Below are positions 25,308 to 36,770 of a stretch of DNA of 64,000 bases, one piece after another. Location: NCBI RefSeq assembly GCF_900496995.4, contig NC_044022.1, forward strand, positions 19,978,938 to 20,042,937, in the 5' to 3' direction. The stretch's first letter is position 1. Every line of letters begins with the position of its first letter. Under the pieces are notes generated by a model, which was not told the DNA's origin, made no database searches, and saw only the letters and a list, made by a program, of their open reading frames with translations. Source of the stretch: Aquila chrysaetos chrysaetos. Its lineage: Eukaryota; Chordata; Aves; Accipitriformes; Accipitridae. The position numbers and the translations under genes are program-made.

Positions 25308-27110
25308 GCTGAAACCAGAAGAACCTGTCAAAGTTAAGCAATATCCCCTGAAATTAGACAATAGGAAGGGAATCAAGGAAATAATTGATAAGTTTCTACA
25401 ATATGGAATATTAATTGAGTGTGAATCAGAATATAATACACCCATACTACTAATCAAAAAGGCAGTCAGGAAAAGTTATGGGTTGGTCCAAGATCTGAGA
25501 GCAATAAATAAGATTACTGAAGATATACATCCAGTAGTTGCAAATCCATATACCTTGTTAACTAAGCTGAAAGATAACCAAGTTTGGTTTACCATACTGG
25601 ATTTGAAGGATGCCGCCTTCTGTCTGACCTTAGCCACAGAAAGTCAGAATTTGTTTGCTTTTGAATGGGAGAATCCTGAGTCTGGAAGGAAAACTCAGCT
25701 AACCTGGACAGTATTACCCCAAGGCTTTAAGAATAGCCCACCTATCTTTGGAAATCAATTGGCGAAAGTGCTTGAAACTTGGGTATCTCCAGACAATGAA
25801 GGAATTTTGTTACAATATGTGGATGATCTCTTAACAGCTACCGAAACCAGGGAAAGCTGTATTCGATGGACTGTGAATCTCCTTAATTTTGGGGGTTTAA
25901 GTGGATATCGAGTCTCTCAACAGAAAGCCCAGCTGGTCCAACAACGCGTGACCTATCTAGGACTGGAAATCTCCGGAGGACAACGGGAGCTTGGACCTGA
26001 ACGGAAAGAGGCCATCTGTCGAACTCCAGAACCACAGACGGTAAAGGAGTTGCGAACTTTTCTGGGAATGACAGGTTGGTGCTGGCTTTGGATATACAAT
26101 TATGGAATGTTAGTCAAACCTCTGTACGAACTGATAAAAGGAAATCAGTCGAAATTAGTCTGGACAGATGAAGCACAAAATGCATTTAAGCAGCTTAAAC
26201 AAGAACTAATGAGGGCCCCTGCCCTAGGGTTACCGAATGTCTCCAAACCGTTTTTGTTGTTCTCCTATGAGAGACAAGGAATTGCTTTAGGAGTATTGGC
26301 ACAAAGACTTGGTCCCTACAAACGAGCAGTGGCTTATTTCTCTAAACAATTAGATGAAGTAAGGAAAGGCTGGCCGAGCTGCCTTCGAGCTGTTGCAGCA
26401 GTTGTAATTAATATTCAAGAAGCCCGAAAGTTTACTATGGGCCAGAAAATAACAGTACTGGTCTCTCACACAGTATCAGCGGTCCTAGAACAAAAAGGGA
26501 GCCTTTGGCTCTCACCCCAAAGGTTTCTGAAATATCAAGCAATATTGGTAGAACAAGATGATATAGAAATTGTGGTTACTAATATTGTCAATCCAGCCTC
26601 TTTCCTCAGTGGGACTCTAGATGAGCCAGTGATACATGATTGTATTGAAACCATGGAAGCCACTTATTCAAGCCGAGCAGACCTTAAGGAAGAACCTTTG
26701 GAGGATGCAGAGGACTCCTGGTATACAGACGGGAGCAGTTTCCTGCAACTAGGACAACGTAAGGCTGGGTATGCCATTACAACAACTCAACAGGTAATCG
26801 AATCACAACTGTTACCCCCGGGAACTTCGGCCCAAAAAGCAGAAATAATTGCTCTAACTCAGGCATTAGAGCTAGCAAAAGGGAAGAGAATAAACATCTG
26901 GACGGACTCTAAATATGCGTTTGGTGTAGTACATGCTCATGGGGCCATTTGGAAAGAGCGAGGACTACTGACTGCCCAAGGAAAACAAGTAAAACACGCT
27001 GAAGAAATCCTAAGACTATTAGAGGCTGTACAACAACCGGAGAGAGTGGCCATTATGCATTGCCGAGGACATCAGAAAGGAAATACTGACTCGGAAATTG
27101 GAAATCGTCT
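25300..27110 (+). pseudogene. pol: Proviral reverse transcriptase and RNase H (pol part 2, frame-shifted from protease)
   Basis: Open frame extending to 27165, with homologous sequence roughly from 25290 to 27110. The RT catalytic motif YVDD is at 25816-25827, preceded by the conserved LPQGFKNSP. A thumb/connection region follows. RNase H shows the expected acidic residues: TDGSS (Asp codon at 26728), an Ala-Glu pair near 26840, and TDSKYA near 26905. Near 27090-27120 the expected RNase H C terminus moves to another frame, and what follows to 27165 is out-of-frame reading. Two frame changes relative to gag (one at each end) cancel, so integrase is back in the gag frame. The domains look well preserved, but the chain cannot be made as one polyprotein. 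Confidence 0.88.
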
Positions 27111-28349
27111 GGTGATTATGAAGCCAGGAGAGTGGCGAAATCAGGAGAAAAGGTTTTATCCTTAATACCAGACAGTAAAATCCAAACTGTAAGTACAAAT
27201 CAGAAACCAAACTACTCAAAGGAAGATTTGAAGTTAATTGAAGATTTAAAAGGTAAAATGGCAGAGAATGGGTGGGTCCATATAGCGTATGGTCGGGTAA
27301 TAATACCATCTAACTTATTATGGCCCACAGTTTTAATTGAACATAATAAAACACATTGGGGGTCAGATGCTTTGTGTAAGAGCTTAAACCAGAAACTGAT
27401 AGGGCAAAATTTATATACTATAGTGAAGCAGGTGTCCCAACAATGTGAAACTTGCCTATGTAAGAACCCCAATGTGACCAACAAAGTAAAACTGGGAACG
27501 ATCAGCAGAGGAAATTATCCAGGACAACAGTGGCAAATTGATTTTTCAGAGCTCCCTAGAAAAGGGGGGTATCGATACCTATTAGTTATGACTGACACCT
27601 TTTCCGGCTGGCCAGAAGCCTTCCCTTGCCGAATGAACAAAGCAAGAGAAGTAACTAAAATATTATTGAATGAAATTATTCCTCATTTTGGAATTCCTGC
27701 CACGATATCCTCTGATCGGGGTTCTCATTTTCGTGCCAAAATAGTACAACAAGTAAGTACGATCCTAAAAATAGATTGGCAATTGCATACCCCATATAGA
27801 CCTCAGGCAAGTGGGCAAGTGGAAAAAATGAATCATTTGGTCAAACAACAAATAGCAAAAATCAGTCAGGAGACTAACTTAACGTGGCCCTAATCTCTCC
27901 CCTTGGCACTGCTTAGATTGAGGGTGAAACCAAAAACAAAGGACAATCTAAGTCCCTTTGAAATACTGTATGGAAGACCGTACTTGTCTCAGTTTACAGG
28001 GGAAGACATAACCCAGCAAGGTATGGGATACATATATAATTATATGATCTCCCTCCAAAAGCAACTAGAGAAAATAAACAAGCAAGTTTTAGGAGCTAGA
28101 GCTAGAGGATTAGATCAACCGATTCATTCCTTTAAACCTGGTGATTATGTGTATATAAAGACTTTTTCAGGACAACCCTTGGAGGAGAAGTGGGAAGGAC
28201 CTTATCAAGTCTTACTGACAGCTTTCACTGCTATCAGGATCAAAGAACAGCCTGCCTGGATCCACTATTCGAGAGTGAAGAAAGCACCCAAGAAACCATG
28301 GATGGTCGTCCCTACAGGGCCCACAACTCTGCGGTTCTCCAAATCATGA
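27110..28349 (+). pseudogene. pol: Proviral integrase (pol part 3, with an in-frame stop)
   Basis: Reading resumes in the gag frame from about 27110. The N-terminal zinc-binding region shows H-X3-H and C-X2-C (near 27345 and 27444). The catalytic core has Asp at 27540-27542, Asp at 27714-27716 and Glu at 27822-27824, a D,D(35)E spacing. A TAA at 27891-27893 interrupts the frame, after which the same frame continues with a recognisable C-terminal domain to TGA 28347-28349. That stop overlaps the env ATG (28346) by four bases, a normal gammaretroviral pol-env overlap. The stop removes about the last 150 residues of integrase. Confidence 0.88.
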
Positions 28350-29545
28350 TGGTAATGGAAGCATTACTAGGCTCAAATGGAGCTCGATGGCACTTAAATA
28401 CACATTTCGCTTTAACCCAGAATATCTCTAGGATTCTGAACAAAACAGATTGTTGGGTATGTACTCACTTACCAGAATACAGAGGAAAAGGACTCCCTTT
28501 AATTGGTATTCCGGTACCAAAGGATCATTCCTGGGCGAATCTTTGGGAAAATACTTCGTGGAATACTAACAATGATGAGATCTGGAAGTTAGAAATAACT
28601 AGCCCTGAGGCACTGGAACCTTACTGTACATGCATACGGAGATGTAATCCCCCTAAGGGACAAGGGAAGATTGACTGTATTGGTGGAACATATGTGGGGA
28701 ATCATACCGTTTGTAATAAGACAATAGACATTGGGACTTCAATTTCTGTTAATACTACAGCATGGCCAGTGCCGGAAGGAAAAGGATGGTACTGGCTATG
28801 CAACGACACTGCTCGGAAAGTGCTACCTAGAGCTTGGATGGGAACGTGTACCTTGGGAGCAGTGATTCCAAATATAACTATACATAATTCCCCACTAAAA
28901 GGAACACCTCTCCTAAGGGCTAAACGAGATATTGAAAATCCTTTAGTAAGAAGGCCCACTGCCTTCCATAGTTTTGCCCAGTGGTTCCTTCCATGGTTGG
29001 GAGTAAGTGAACTGGAAAAAGCCATTGTCAATATCTCAGCAGTAATAGAGAACATCGAAAATCGGACAATAGATGCGATAAAAGCACTACAACTAGAGGT
29101 ATCTAGCCTGTCTCAGGTTGTATTAGAAAATAGAATGGCATTAGATATGTTGTTAGCCTCCCAAGGTGGAGTATGTACGATCGTAAATGCTAGTTGTTGT
29201 ATGTATATAGATCAAGGTGGAAGAATCTCTACAGACCTGGAAGAGATTAAGAAACAAACTACAGTTTTACACGAGGTAATGAGAGATGACCTAACATGGG
29301 GGTTTGAAGAGATGTGCAACAAGTTAACAGCATGGTTACCTAATTTTGGTTGGTTAAAGCAAATTTTTGTTACAATCATTGTCCTTTTGGCGTTGGGAGT
29401 ATTGATCTGTATCATGATAAAATGCTTCATGTGGCACTGTCAAAATACTGTAAAAAGCTATGAAGATTGGAAACGAAACAAAATAAGACACCAATTAGAA
29501 ACAGGGAAATACTTTGAATCTTTTAAAGAAGATGAAAATCTGTGA
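28346..29545 (+). CDS. env: Proviral envelope glycoprotein with short surface subunit (open frame)
   Basis: 399 residues from ATG 28346 to TGA 29543-29545. Visible in order: a CWVC (CXXC) motif at residues 36-39; about eight N-glycosylation sequons in the surface part; a furin-type site RAKR at 191-194; a fusion-peptide-like hydrophobic stretch after it; a heptad helix; CX6CC at 277-285; a transmembrane segment at about 340-362; and a cytoplasmic tail. CXXC with CX6CC marks a gamma-type Env with covalently linked subunits. The surface subunit is only about 194 residues and the N terminus has no clear signal peptide, so the 5' part may have been lost, or translation may depend on an upstream spliced leader. 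The frame is open; function is not implied. Confidence 0.88.
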   Translation: MMVMEALLGSNGARWHLNTHFALTQNISRILNKTDCWVCTHLPEYRGKGLPLIGIPVPKDHSWANLWENTSWNTNNDEIWKLEITSPEALEPYCTCIRRCNPPKGQGKIDCIGGTYVGNHTVCNKTIDIGTSISVNTTAWPVPEGKGWYWLCNDTARKVLPRAWMGTCTLGAVIPNITIHNSPLKGTPLLRAKRDIENPLVRRPTAFHSFAQWFLPWLGVSELEKAIVNISAVIENIENRTIDAIKALQLEVSSLSQVVLENRMALDMLLASQGGVCTIVNASCCMYIDQGGRISTDLEEIKKQTTVLHEVMRDDLTWGFEEMCNKLTAWLPNFGWLKQIFVTIIVLLALGVLICIMIKCFMWHCQNTVKSYEDWKRNKIRHQLETGKYFESFKEDENL

Positions 29546-29571
29546 CAGGCGGAAGAATCCGCCTAAGCATA

Positions 29572-29587
29572 AAGAAAAGGGGGGAAT
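29572..29587 (+). other. Polypurine tract
   Basis: A purine run AAAGAAAAGGGGGGAA followed by T lies directly before the 3' LTR start (29588). This is the standard position and composition of the plus-strand primer. A short GGCGGA/TCCGCC inverted repeat sits between the env stop and this tract (29547-29562). Confidence 0.85.
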
Positions 29588-30195
29588 TGATGCAGAGGCT
29601 GACACTAGGCCTAGTAGATGCAGAAATAGAACGTATGTTTAGACTCAGTGTATTGCCAGATAAAGGAGTTTGGAATTTGTTAAAAGACTAACAACTGTCT
29701 CCATAAGTTGATTTACGTAGACAAGCCAAGGACATAAGCCTGTGTATGTAATGATAGGTCCTGTTTGTGGAGGTATCCTGTGTGATAAGGGGAGATGTTC
29801 TGTCTTTTGTGATGACTGAGCCAAAGTTAGGAGATAAGCAGAGAAGTTGCTTGTGAGGCCCAGAAGAGGAGCGTGCTGCGCAAACTCATACAACATGGGT
29901 CAAACAGCGGACAAGTGAGGAAGACTATGGACGACCACCAGAGGACTCCAAAAGACCACCAGAGACCTCCAATGTGCTTGCGTAAAGGACATTTACATAT
30001 GCTAATAGTTTCCCGGATAACTAATGACTATGCATAACATTTCTCGGAAATCTAGTGACTATGTATGTGAGACATGTATTTAACCCATACAGTTAAGCTC
30101 GTGGTTAAGCACGTTTGGAGGAGCGATCCCCCGTGCTTCCAGCGCTGCAATAAAGAATACTTAACTCCATTACCAAATGCTCAATTCGTGAAACA
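29588..30195 (+). repeat. 3' LTR of the provirus
   Basis: 608 bp, same length as the 5' LTR with no indels. It differs from it only at 29641 (A here, G at 21798). The poly(A) signal AATAAA is at 30149-30154. It is followed by ACAC (30196-30199), matching the four bases before the 5' LTR. Confidence 0.95.
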
Positions 30196-30199
30196 ACAC

Positions 30200-33100
30200 A
30201 CACAAAGATTTTTCACCACAATAGGAAGCTATCCTTGGGCTAGTAGTGTAAGCTGAACCCCCAAAATTGACGCTTCCAGGCAAGTGAGAAGAGATTTTTA
30301 GCCAAGAATCACAACAATTCTTCCCAGAAAAATGCCCCAAGGAGCACTATCAAATTCAGTTCATGGAGCTTCCTTCTAATCTAACTGAAGAGCTAGAAAG
30401 AAAGAACACCACCCACCTTATCTACTGACTTCGGGGAAAAGTACTTTGCACCTCACTATCAAACCATACATTTTCTGATGGACAGTGTTCTTTTGTTAAA
30501 AGGAAATCTGGAGCTTTGCTTTTAATTAAAAAAAAAACCAACACAAATAGATATTTTTTAAAATACCTTGTAAGTCTCTGCCAACATTTCAATTTCTTTT
30601 TTTTTTTTTTCAACAGTGGGTAACAAAGACATTAGTAATTGGCAATAACAATTTATCTGAAAAAAATCTTATCAAACCAATAGAATCCTCGTATGGGTAG
30701 CAGATACTTGGAGAGGAAAAAACCACTAAAAATGTCCATTTCAGTAGGGCTTTTGTCTCACATAACAGTCCCATAAGCAAAGCAGGAGAAACTTCTATAG
30801 GGTTGCTGCAAAACTGGTTGTGTAACTGTACTCAGAAAATCTTTATCAGTGATTCACTGGCAGAACAGAGCAATGCACCTGCAGGGATCTGTCTCGGGTC
30901 TGCTTCCATGAAGATGTGAAGGAACAGCTCTTCCTTTTCAGACCTTGGTGTTTGCATTGCCTTTTTTTCCAATTGACTTTTACAGTGTTAGTGCAAAGAT
31001 CAGATGCTTCTCTGCTAGTCAGATCCTCGCTCACTGTGAGCATGCCATGTGCCATCACTGTTTGGAGTGAAGACCACAACCAGAAGTCTAGAGCTTTTCA
31101 GTCTCTTCATAGTTTACTCCACAGAGTTGGCAGGCTAGAAATACTTCTAAAAAGGGACCTAGGAAAAGCAGATACATTCTCCCACACCAACTTCAAAACA
31201 TTTAGTAAGCTGGTGCAACGCACAGAAGCATCAAAATAAACAGAAAATCCCTCAGCCAGACACAGCTGTGATGGGGACAGGGGAGGCAGGAGGGGCTGTA
31301 ATTCGGGTGGCAGCTCCCAGCACAATGATCTGGCACCCACAACCTCCAGCAGATGCAGCTGACCACAAAGAAGACAAATGACATGTAAGTACTAAAGGAG
31401 TTTTTTTTTATTTTTACATGGATTACATACCATACAGTGTGCTTCTTATCAGACCACACTGTAATAACAAAAAGGTCAGTCCATGACTTGAGCGGAGACC
31501 AGGCTAGCTGCAGTCACATTAAACACAAATACAGCTGAAATACTAATTAACTACATGGAATTTACTCACAAAGATCTTGGGTGATTGACTGGCTAAAGGT
31601 GCACGAGAACTTGGCTTGCCCAAACACTGCTGCAGACTCTCATCTATCCCATATTCATTGACATTTTTCCCATAGTCATTGACATCCATCCCACACTTGT
31701 TGACAACCATCCCATATTCATTGAAAATAGTTGTAAAAGGGGATGTTGTTGTTGCAGTAGAGTTGAACTCCCAGATCTGAACAGAAACATGGCTGAGAGG
31801 GGGGATGGATTAAATACTGGACTGATAGTTTGCATAGATGGGAAAAAAACAGAGTGAAAAGGGTTTACAACTTGTACAGAGGGAACCTCTTGAATTTGCG
31901 TGTAGAAGAAGTATTTTAGAAGTCATGCAGCTTAATGTCAATTTTTAACAAGCAGTCCTAGCACTATGCATAAACAGAGCCGAAATGCTGTGAGTCCTTC
32001 ACCGCTACGGTTACCCACTGATATCTGTGTCAATGGCTGCTGCTACCCGTGGGTTGGGACAGCCAGGCAAATCTGAAACACCGGGGATCTTTTCCAGGTT
32101 AATTCCAGTGTTACGTGACTGCGTGCTTTATCAGTCAGAAAGCCAGCTGCCTCCTTTGTGGCTGTACTGCAGTGAGGGACAACTGGTGGAGTGTGATGCC
32201 ATGTGATAGGAGCAGGTTTAGTTAAACAAAGAGTCCCTCCCATTATCTTTCTGAAAAACGGTTGACAGAGAGGCTTGGTGGTGTTGCCCCTCTCCAATTA
32301 TGGCCAAATTAGGCTCTGAAGCAAAAAGTTTTGAAAATATAATATACTTAAGTGAATGTGCCTTGAACTCTCTAGGTATGAGTTCCATCTAATCATAGCT
32401 GCTTCCCTTTGAGCCGCCAGCCTGCTTGTAGGGAAGGCATGGAGAGCAGGCCAGCAAAAATGTGAATTATTTATGTTCCTGCTGAAAGCATGAGTCTTGT
32501 CACTAGAGCCTTGCTTGACTGAATGGATCTGCAGAGACAGTTTCTGTAGCAACCCAGAACCTTGTCCAGCAAAATGTCGCCCAGCCACAGGTAACACAGA
32601 ACAGTAATAAATGTCTGCCTGGCTAGCTGAAGATGACACAGAACTGCCAGAGTAAAATATACCTGGGTTTTGAGTCCTCCAATCTCCCTTGACCCACCAA
32701 GATGTCATTTCAGAAGGTGAGTTGGTGGCATGTCAGCTTGGGTACCGGTAACAATCCAGCTGTGACAACACGAGGTTTTGAAAGATTACACAAGCCTTTG
32801 TGGGAACTCAGCGAGTCTTTAGCACCAGCAACACAAGCTGCTGCGGTCAGGCTCTTACTGGCAGCCCAGCTAGTTAGAGTCAGTGTAAATAAAGATGTGG
32901 TTCCCAAAAGCCTACTGTCACATCTTTGGGTGTTATATCCACATAGCAAATACTGGGTTTGATAATATTGTCCAAAATATTTCAGACATCTGTTTTTTAT
33001 GCCATGGTATTTAGTATAAATTGACAAAGACAGGAATATGTGGATTCAACAGTTTCTTCTCTATCTATCCTCAGGCTTTGATCCTGGCTTGTTGCTGTTT

Positions 33101-36100
33101 GTAGTCTGTCTGCCTTCTTGTAAAGATCACAATGAAAATGTTACGGAAATTACAAGCTGTCACGACTATCTTGCAAAGCTTTGAAGGGCAACATAGGTTA
33201 GTACATTTGTCTAGACATACTAAACATATTTTTCAGTGTGTTAGTATTTGAATTTTTCTTAATTATCAACCTATCAAATGATGTTTTACTAAATATATTC
33301 AGCTTGTCTTAAGAATTTCTGAGGCTGTGAAACCCAAAGCATATTAGAAAAGTTACAATATGCAGAGTTTCCTAAGTACAGAAATGTTGGTAGATGCTTC
33401 CTTCATCGTGCGTCTCCAGTTCAGCCCCATTCACCATCAGACACTGGAAGAGTAATCTGCAATTTTTTCTGCTTTCCTGAGTCTATGATTCCAGTGCTTC
33501 CTACATTTCAACCTTACGAACAAAACTAGGCCCTCCGCATTCAGAGTAACCTAGGTGCTTAGCTCTAAACAGGAGATAATCCAGTTGTAAAAGGCTTATG
33601 GTTATTTGGTCAGAGGTCACCAAGGTACAACTCTACATGCGAATAAAAGTGAGGGAAGCTGCATGAGACCTGTGTAACCTATACAAGGAGTAACCTGACT
33701 GGCAGACAACGGAGACCTGGTTTATATTTAAAAGTTTTGCTGATTTAGTGATACCAGGACTCTAACAACATTCACCGATCAATAGAGCTTTGCTGGGAAC
33801 AACCTGAAGACGTAGTTTCAACGGCAGAACATCCTTTGCAGTTCTGCTATAAGCAATACATAGTTATTAAAGCAACTTAAATTGGATCTCGTCTCTAGGA
33901 GGGTTTACCAGCTCTTCTACTGTAGCTACATTGGCAAAGTTTCTAGTCGAGGCTGTTCTACAAATCAGCTACTGAGGAGTGCGAAGCTGATGACAGCAGA
34001 GCTGCTTTGGAGGCTTGATGAGAGCGTAAAGCTTTTCGCCCTTTGGGAGGCCCACAGAGAAACACTGTCTGCTTCCTTAAGTGAATCTCGGCTGGAGAAC
34101 AAAGGACTTCAGCTCATATACAGAGGGGTAATTTACATCTCATTAAACCAATATTTAAAAATCTACACTGTGTTTGTTTCTTTAGTGTCTGTGTTTTTCT
34201 TTTCAAACATGTCAAAAAGGATGCATTTTCAATTAATTTTTTTTACTATTCAAGAATGAAAAGCAGCAAGGACATTTCCGGGTGCCTAGAGATCCTTTTT
34301 TTTTCTATCATTGCCTAGCTATAAAACAGTTTAAAGGAATTTTATTAAACTTCTTAAGAAAATTCAGCTCAAGCATAAACACACATATGAGTATTTTCAA
34401 GTACAACTACAGATATTTTGGAATGTAATAAATTCTTGAAAGACTTCTTACCTTGATATATTTTCTCATGTAGTAATATAATTTCACAGCTATCCAGCAA
34501 AACTTCTTTAATTATCAGTTGCTGGTGATTCTCAAGCCAAGTGTGCTACGTGTAGGTCTAGTCTAGAGGCTTTTTAGTGGGTTTTATGCTAGCAAGCCCC
34601 CTAGCTGCATCTATAAAAAAACCCAAACCAAACCTTTAACTGACAGCTATGTCAACTGGGATAAGAAGCGGTGGGACACAGCTGTACCAGAAGCATTTCT
34701 AACTAATTATTTCAGCAAAACTATGCTTTTGGTAGGAGGTGGTTTCAAGAACACATCTGAAGCGTGGTTTCGCAGGCATAGGTAAATCGACACTCTGCAC
34801 ATACTGCCGGTAGAAAACAATTCCTGTAATAATAAATGATTTTTTATTAAAGAGCCCAAGAATGGACTGAACGGGCATTTCTGTGCCCGTTAATAAGCTG
34901 TTTCAAGAATTGCTTTTAGGGCATGGACTGTTCACACAACTCATCAGCGTGGGGGCCTCACAGGCAACTTCTTGCTAACAGCCTGTAGACCTTGCTGAGG
35001 TACTACCGGCTTCTTATGAAGACCAGTAAAGACAAACTAGTAATATACTAAAATATTGGATCTGCTCAGGCATGTAGGGTGTACTTGGTCTCAGGGAGCC
35101 GGGTGTGTTCTGGAGGGTAGCAAACTGCTTTGCCTCACATCAGGCACAGTCCTTTGCTGATTAGTAAACAGCAAATCTGGTTTTGAAGGTGGCCTTGGAC
35201 CACATGACATCCTCATCAAGGCAGTTTTGCACTTATTATGGGTTTTGCTCCTGTAATTAGTACGAACGAGCATTCTAACTTACAAATATAGTCATTTGAG
35301 GAGGAGCAAGATTTCCCCACCCTCACATTTTCCCCCCAGGAGCAGAACAATATGTACTGTTTTTGCCAAGTAAAACTGGGTTTACAGTATGGCTTGATTC
35401 CTGGTATGTAATTAATAGTCTTTATGGACAGTGTGTCTTTAAATAGCTGGCTAACATTTACACCAAGAAAAAGTCTTGCAGCTCCAGCTTCGGTCAGCCG
35501 GAGACAGAAACTTCAGTTTCATTTTCTTATCTTGTGGTGACACACTGTAAAGGCGAAATCGTGTGTACAAAGTACGGCATTTTGAGGCTTACAGGAACAA
35601 ACATGAACATAGAACTCAACAGGCAAATAAAAGACGCTGTTGTGTTTCCTGTCCCCTCTTCCCTCTTTTGAAGGTCACATTTTTCAGAAAGGGGATACAA
35701 ATATGAACACAAAAACTAAAATACATTTCTATCCAGATAAAATGGCAAACAGCAGTTTTTACCAGAAACTTGCCAGGTCTCCATTTTTGCTACCTTTCTT
35801 CTATATTTACAGAATATATCTATCTAATTTTTTAGGTACATATAATTCGCATTTTAAAAATGATCTCACAGAATGTGTTTTTCAAGGTGTATTTTAATGA
35901 AGCATTCATCCACGGCCTACTTTCAAATGCCGACAGTTCTCCACAGTTAATAAGTAACATGCAGTGGCAGGGGAAAGGAACGGCTATACCTTAACATGCT
36001 TTCAAGCAAGGTAGCTTCCAAGAGGTACCTTTGGGCAAATCTCATGACCGAGAGCAGGTTTTGTTACTTTTGACTACACCAGCTCTCTCCTGGTAGTGGA
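30200..36100. other. Intergenic DNA between the provirus and the PCF11 CpG island
   Basis: No gene recognised. It begins with a short CA-rich stretch that continues the target site. It contains a T-run at 30597-30610 and a 21-bp tandem repeat at 31648-31730. Open frames are short and without family resemblance. Confidence 0.45.
31648..31730. repeat. 21-bp tandem repeat, four imperfect copies
   Basis: Units starting at 31648, 31669, 31690 and 31711 each begin CCCA and follow the pattern CCCATATTCATTGACATCCAT with substitutions. On the minus strand the unit length, a multiple of three, gives a repetitive Met-Ser-Met peptide in a 63-residue frame, which I regard as incidental. Confidence 0.85.
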
Positions 36101-36510
36101 GTGAAAAGGAGGAACGCTGCTCCTGGCTCTGTTCAGACCCAAACCCACTGCTGTGAGGGGTGACCGGTTAGAAGGCGCAAGACGGCCGGCCGCCAGAGGA
36201 GGAGGGAGGTCGGGCTCACTCGCCGAGGCAAATGAATTCCCACCCGGTAGGGAAAATCCTGTGTCCTGGATCGGCTGGCGCCGCACCAAGCGGTGTGCCG
36301 GCCCCCCCCGGGTCACACCGGCCCCCCCAGCTCCTGTGGCACGACCCCCCCCTGGCAGAGGCCGAGGCCGGCTTTCGCTGACAGGCCCTACCTGAGCGCT
36401 GCGGCCTGTACTAGCACGACTCGCTTCGCCGGAGCGAGCGGTTTCTCTGGTACGGGGCTGCCGGCAGACGCCGCTCCCCCGGTGCCCGGGGGCCGTGCCC
36501 GGGGTCCGGG

Positions 36511-36600
36511 GCTGCGTGAGGCGGCGGGGGGGGGGGGTCCGGAGCTGCGTGAGGCGGCGGGGGGGGGGGGTCTGGGGCTGCGTGAGGCGGCGATGCCGCC
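36511..36600. repeat. 33-bp tandem repeat x3 with 12-G runs
   Basis: Copies start with GCTGCGTGAGGCGGC at 36511, 36544 and 36577 (period exactly 33). The first two contain uninterrupted runs of 12 G (36526-36537 and 36559-36570). The third is truncated after the shared head. It lies upstream of the PCF11 CCAAT cluster and is a candidate for G-quadruplex formation. Confidence 0.9.
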
Positions 36601-36650
36601 CGGCAGCGCCCGCCTCTCGGCCGCGGGCCCGCCCCAGGGCGGTGGGCGGG

Positions 36651-36770
36651 GGCGTTGCCACGCCAACGGCTGACCCAATGGGGAGCGGGAGGCGGGGCGG
36701 CGCGGGCCCCGGCGTTGCCAGGCCAACGGCTGAGCCAATGGCGGGCAGGGGGGCGGGGCCGCGCCGGTCC
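36651..36770. repeat. 60-bp tandem duplication carrying CCAAT boxes
   Basis: Two 60-bp copies, each starting GGCGTTGCCA (36651 and 36711). The first 30 bases differ at only two positions and include a CCAAT box in each copy; the remaining 30 are GC-rich and looser. Confidence 0.85.

Larger units (their letters stand above)
21745..30195 (+). mobile_element. Full-length class I (gammaretrovirus-like) endogenous provirus
   Basis: An 8451-bp insertion with two 608-bp LTRs in direct orientation enclosing a leader, gag, pro-pol and env, all on the + strand. Class I/gammaretrovirus-like placement rests on a single CCHC zinc knuckle in gag, gag and pro in one frame separated only by TGA, an integrase D,D(35)E core, an env with CXXC, an RXKR-type cleavage site and a CX6CC motif, and a likely 4-bp ACAC target duplication (21741-21744 and 30196-30199). 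The LTRs differ at one site only, so integration is recent on an evolutionary scale. Pol carries two frameshifts and one in-frame stop, so this copy should not make complete Pol. Gag and Env frames are open. Confidence 0.96.

Noticed and set aside
28702-29055. 117-residue minus-strand frame inside env
   Set aside because: It is an antisense shadow of the conserved env frame.
32298-32708. Minus-strand frame with an ADIYYCS stretch reminiscent of an immunoglobulin V segment
   Set aside because: Only the YYC neighbourhood fits. No upstream Cys, framework Trp or recombination signal could be placed, so a chance match is more likely.
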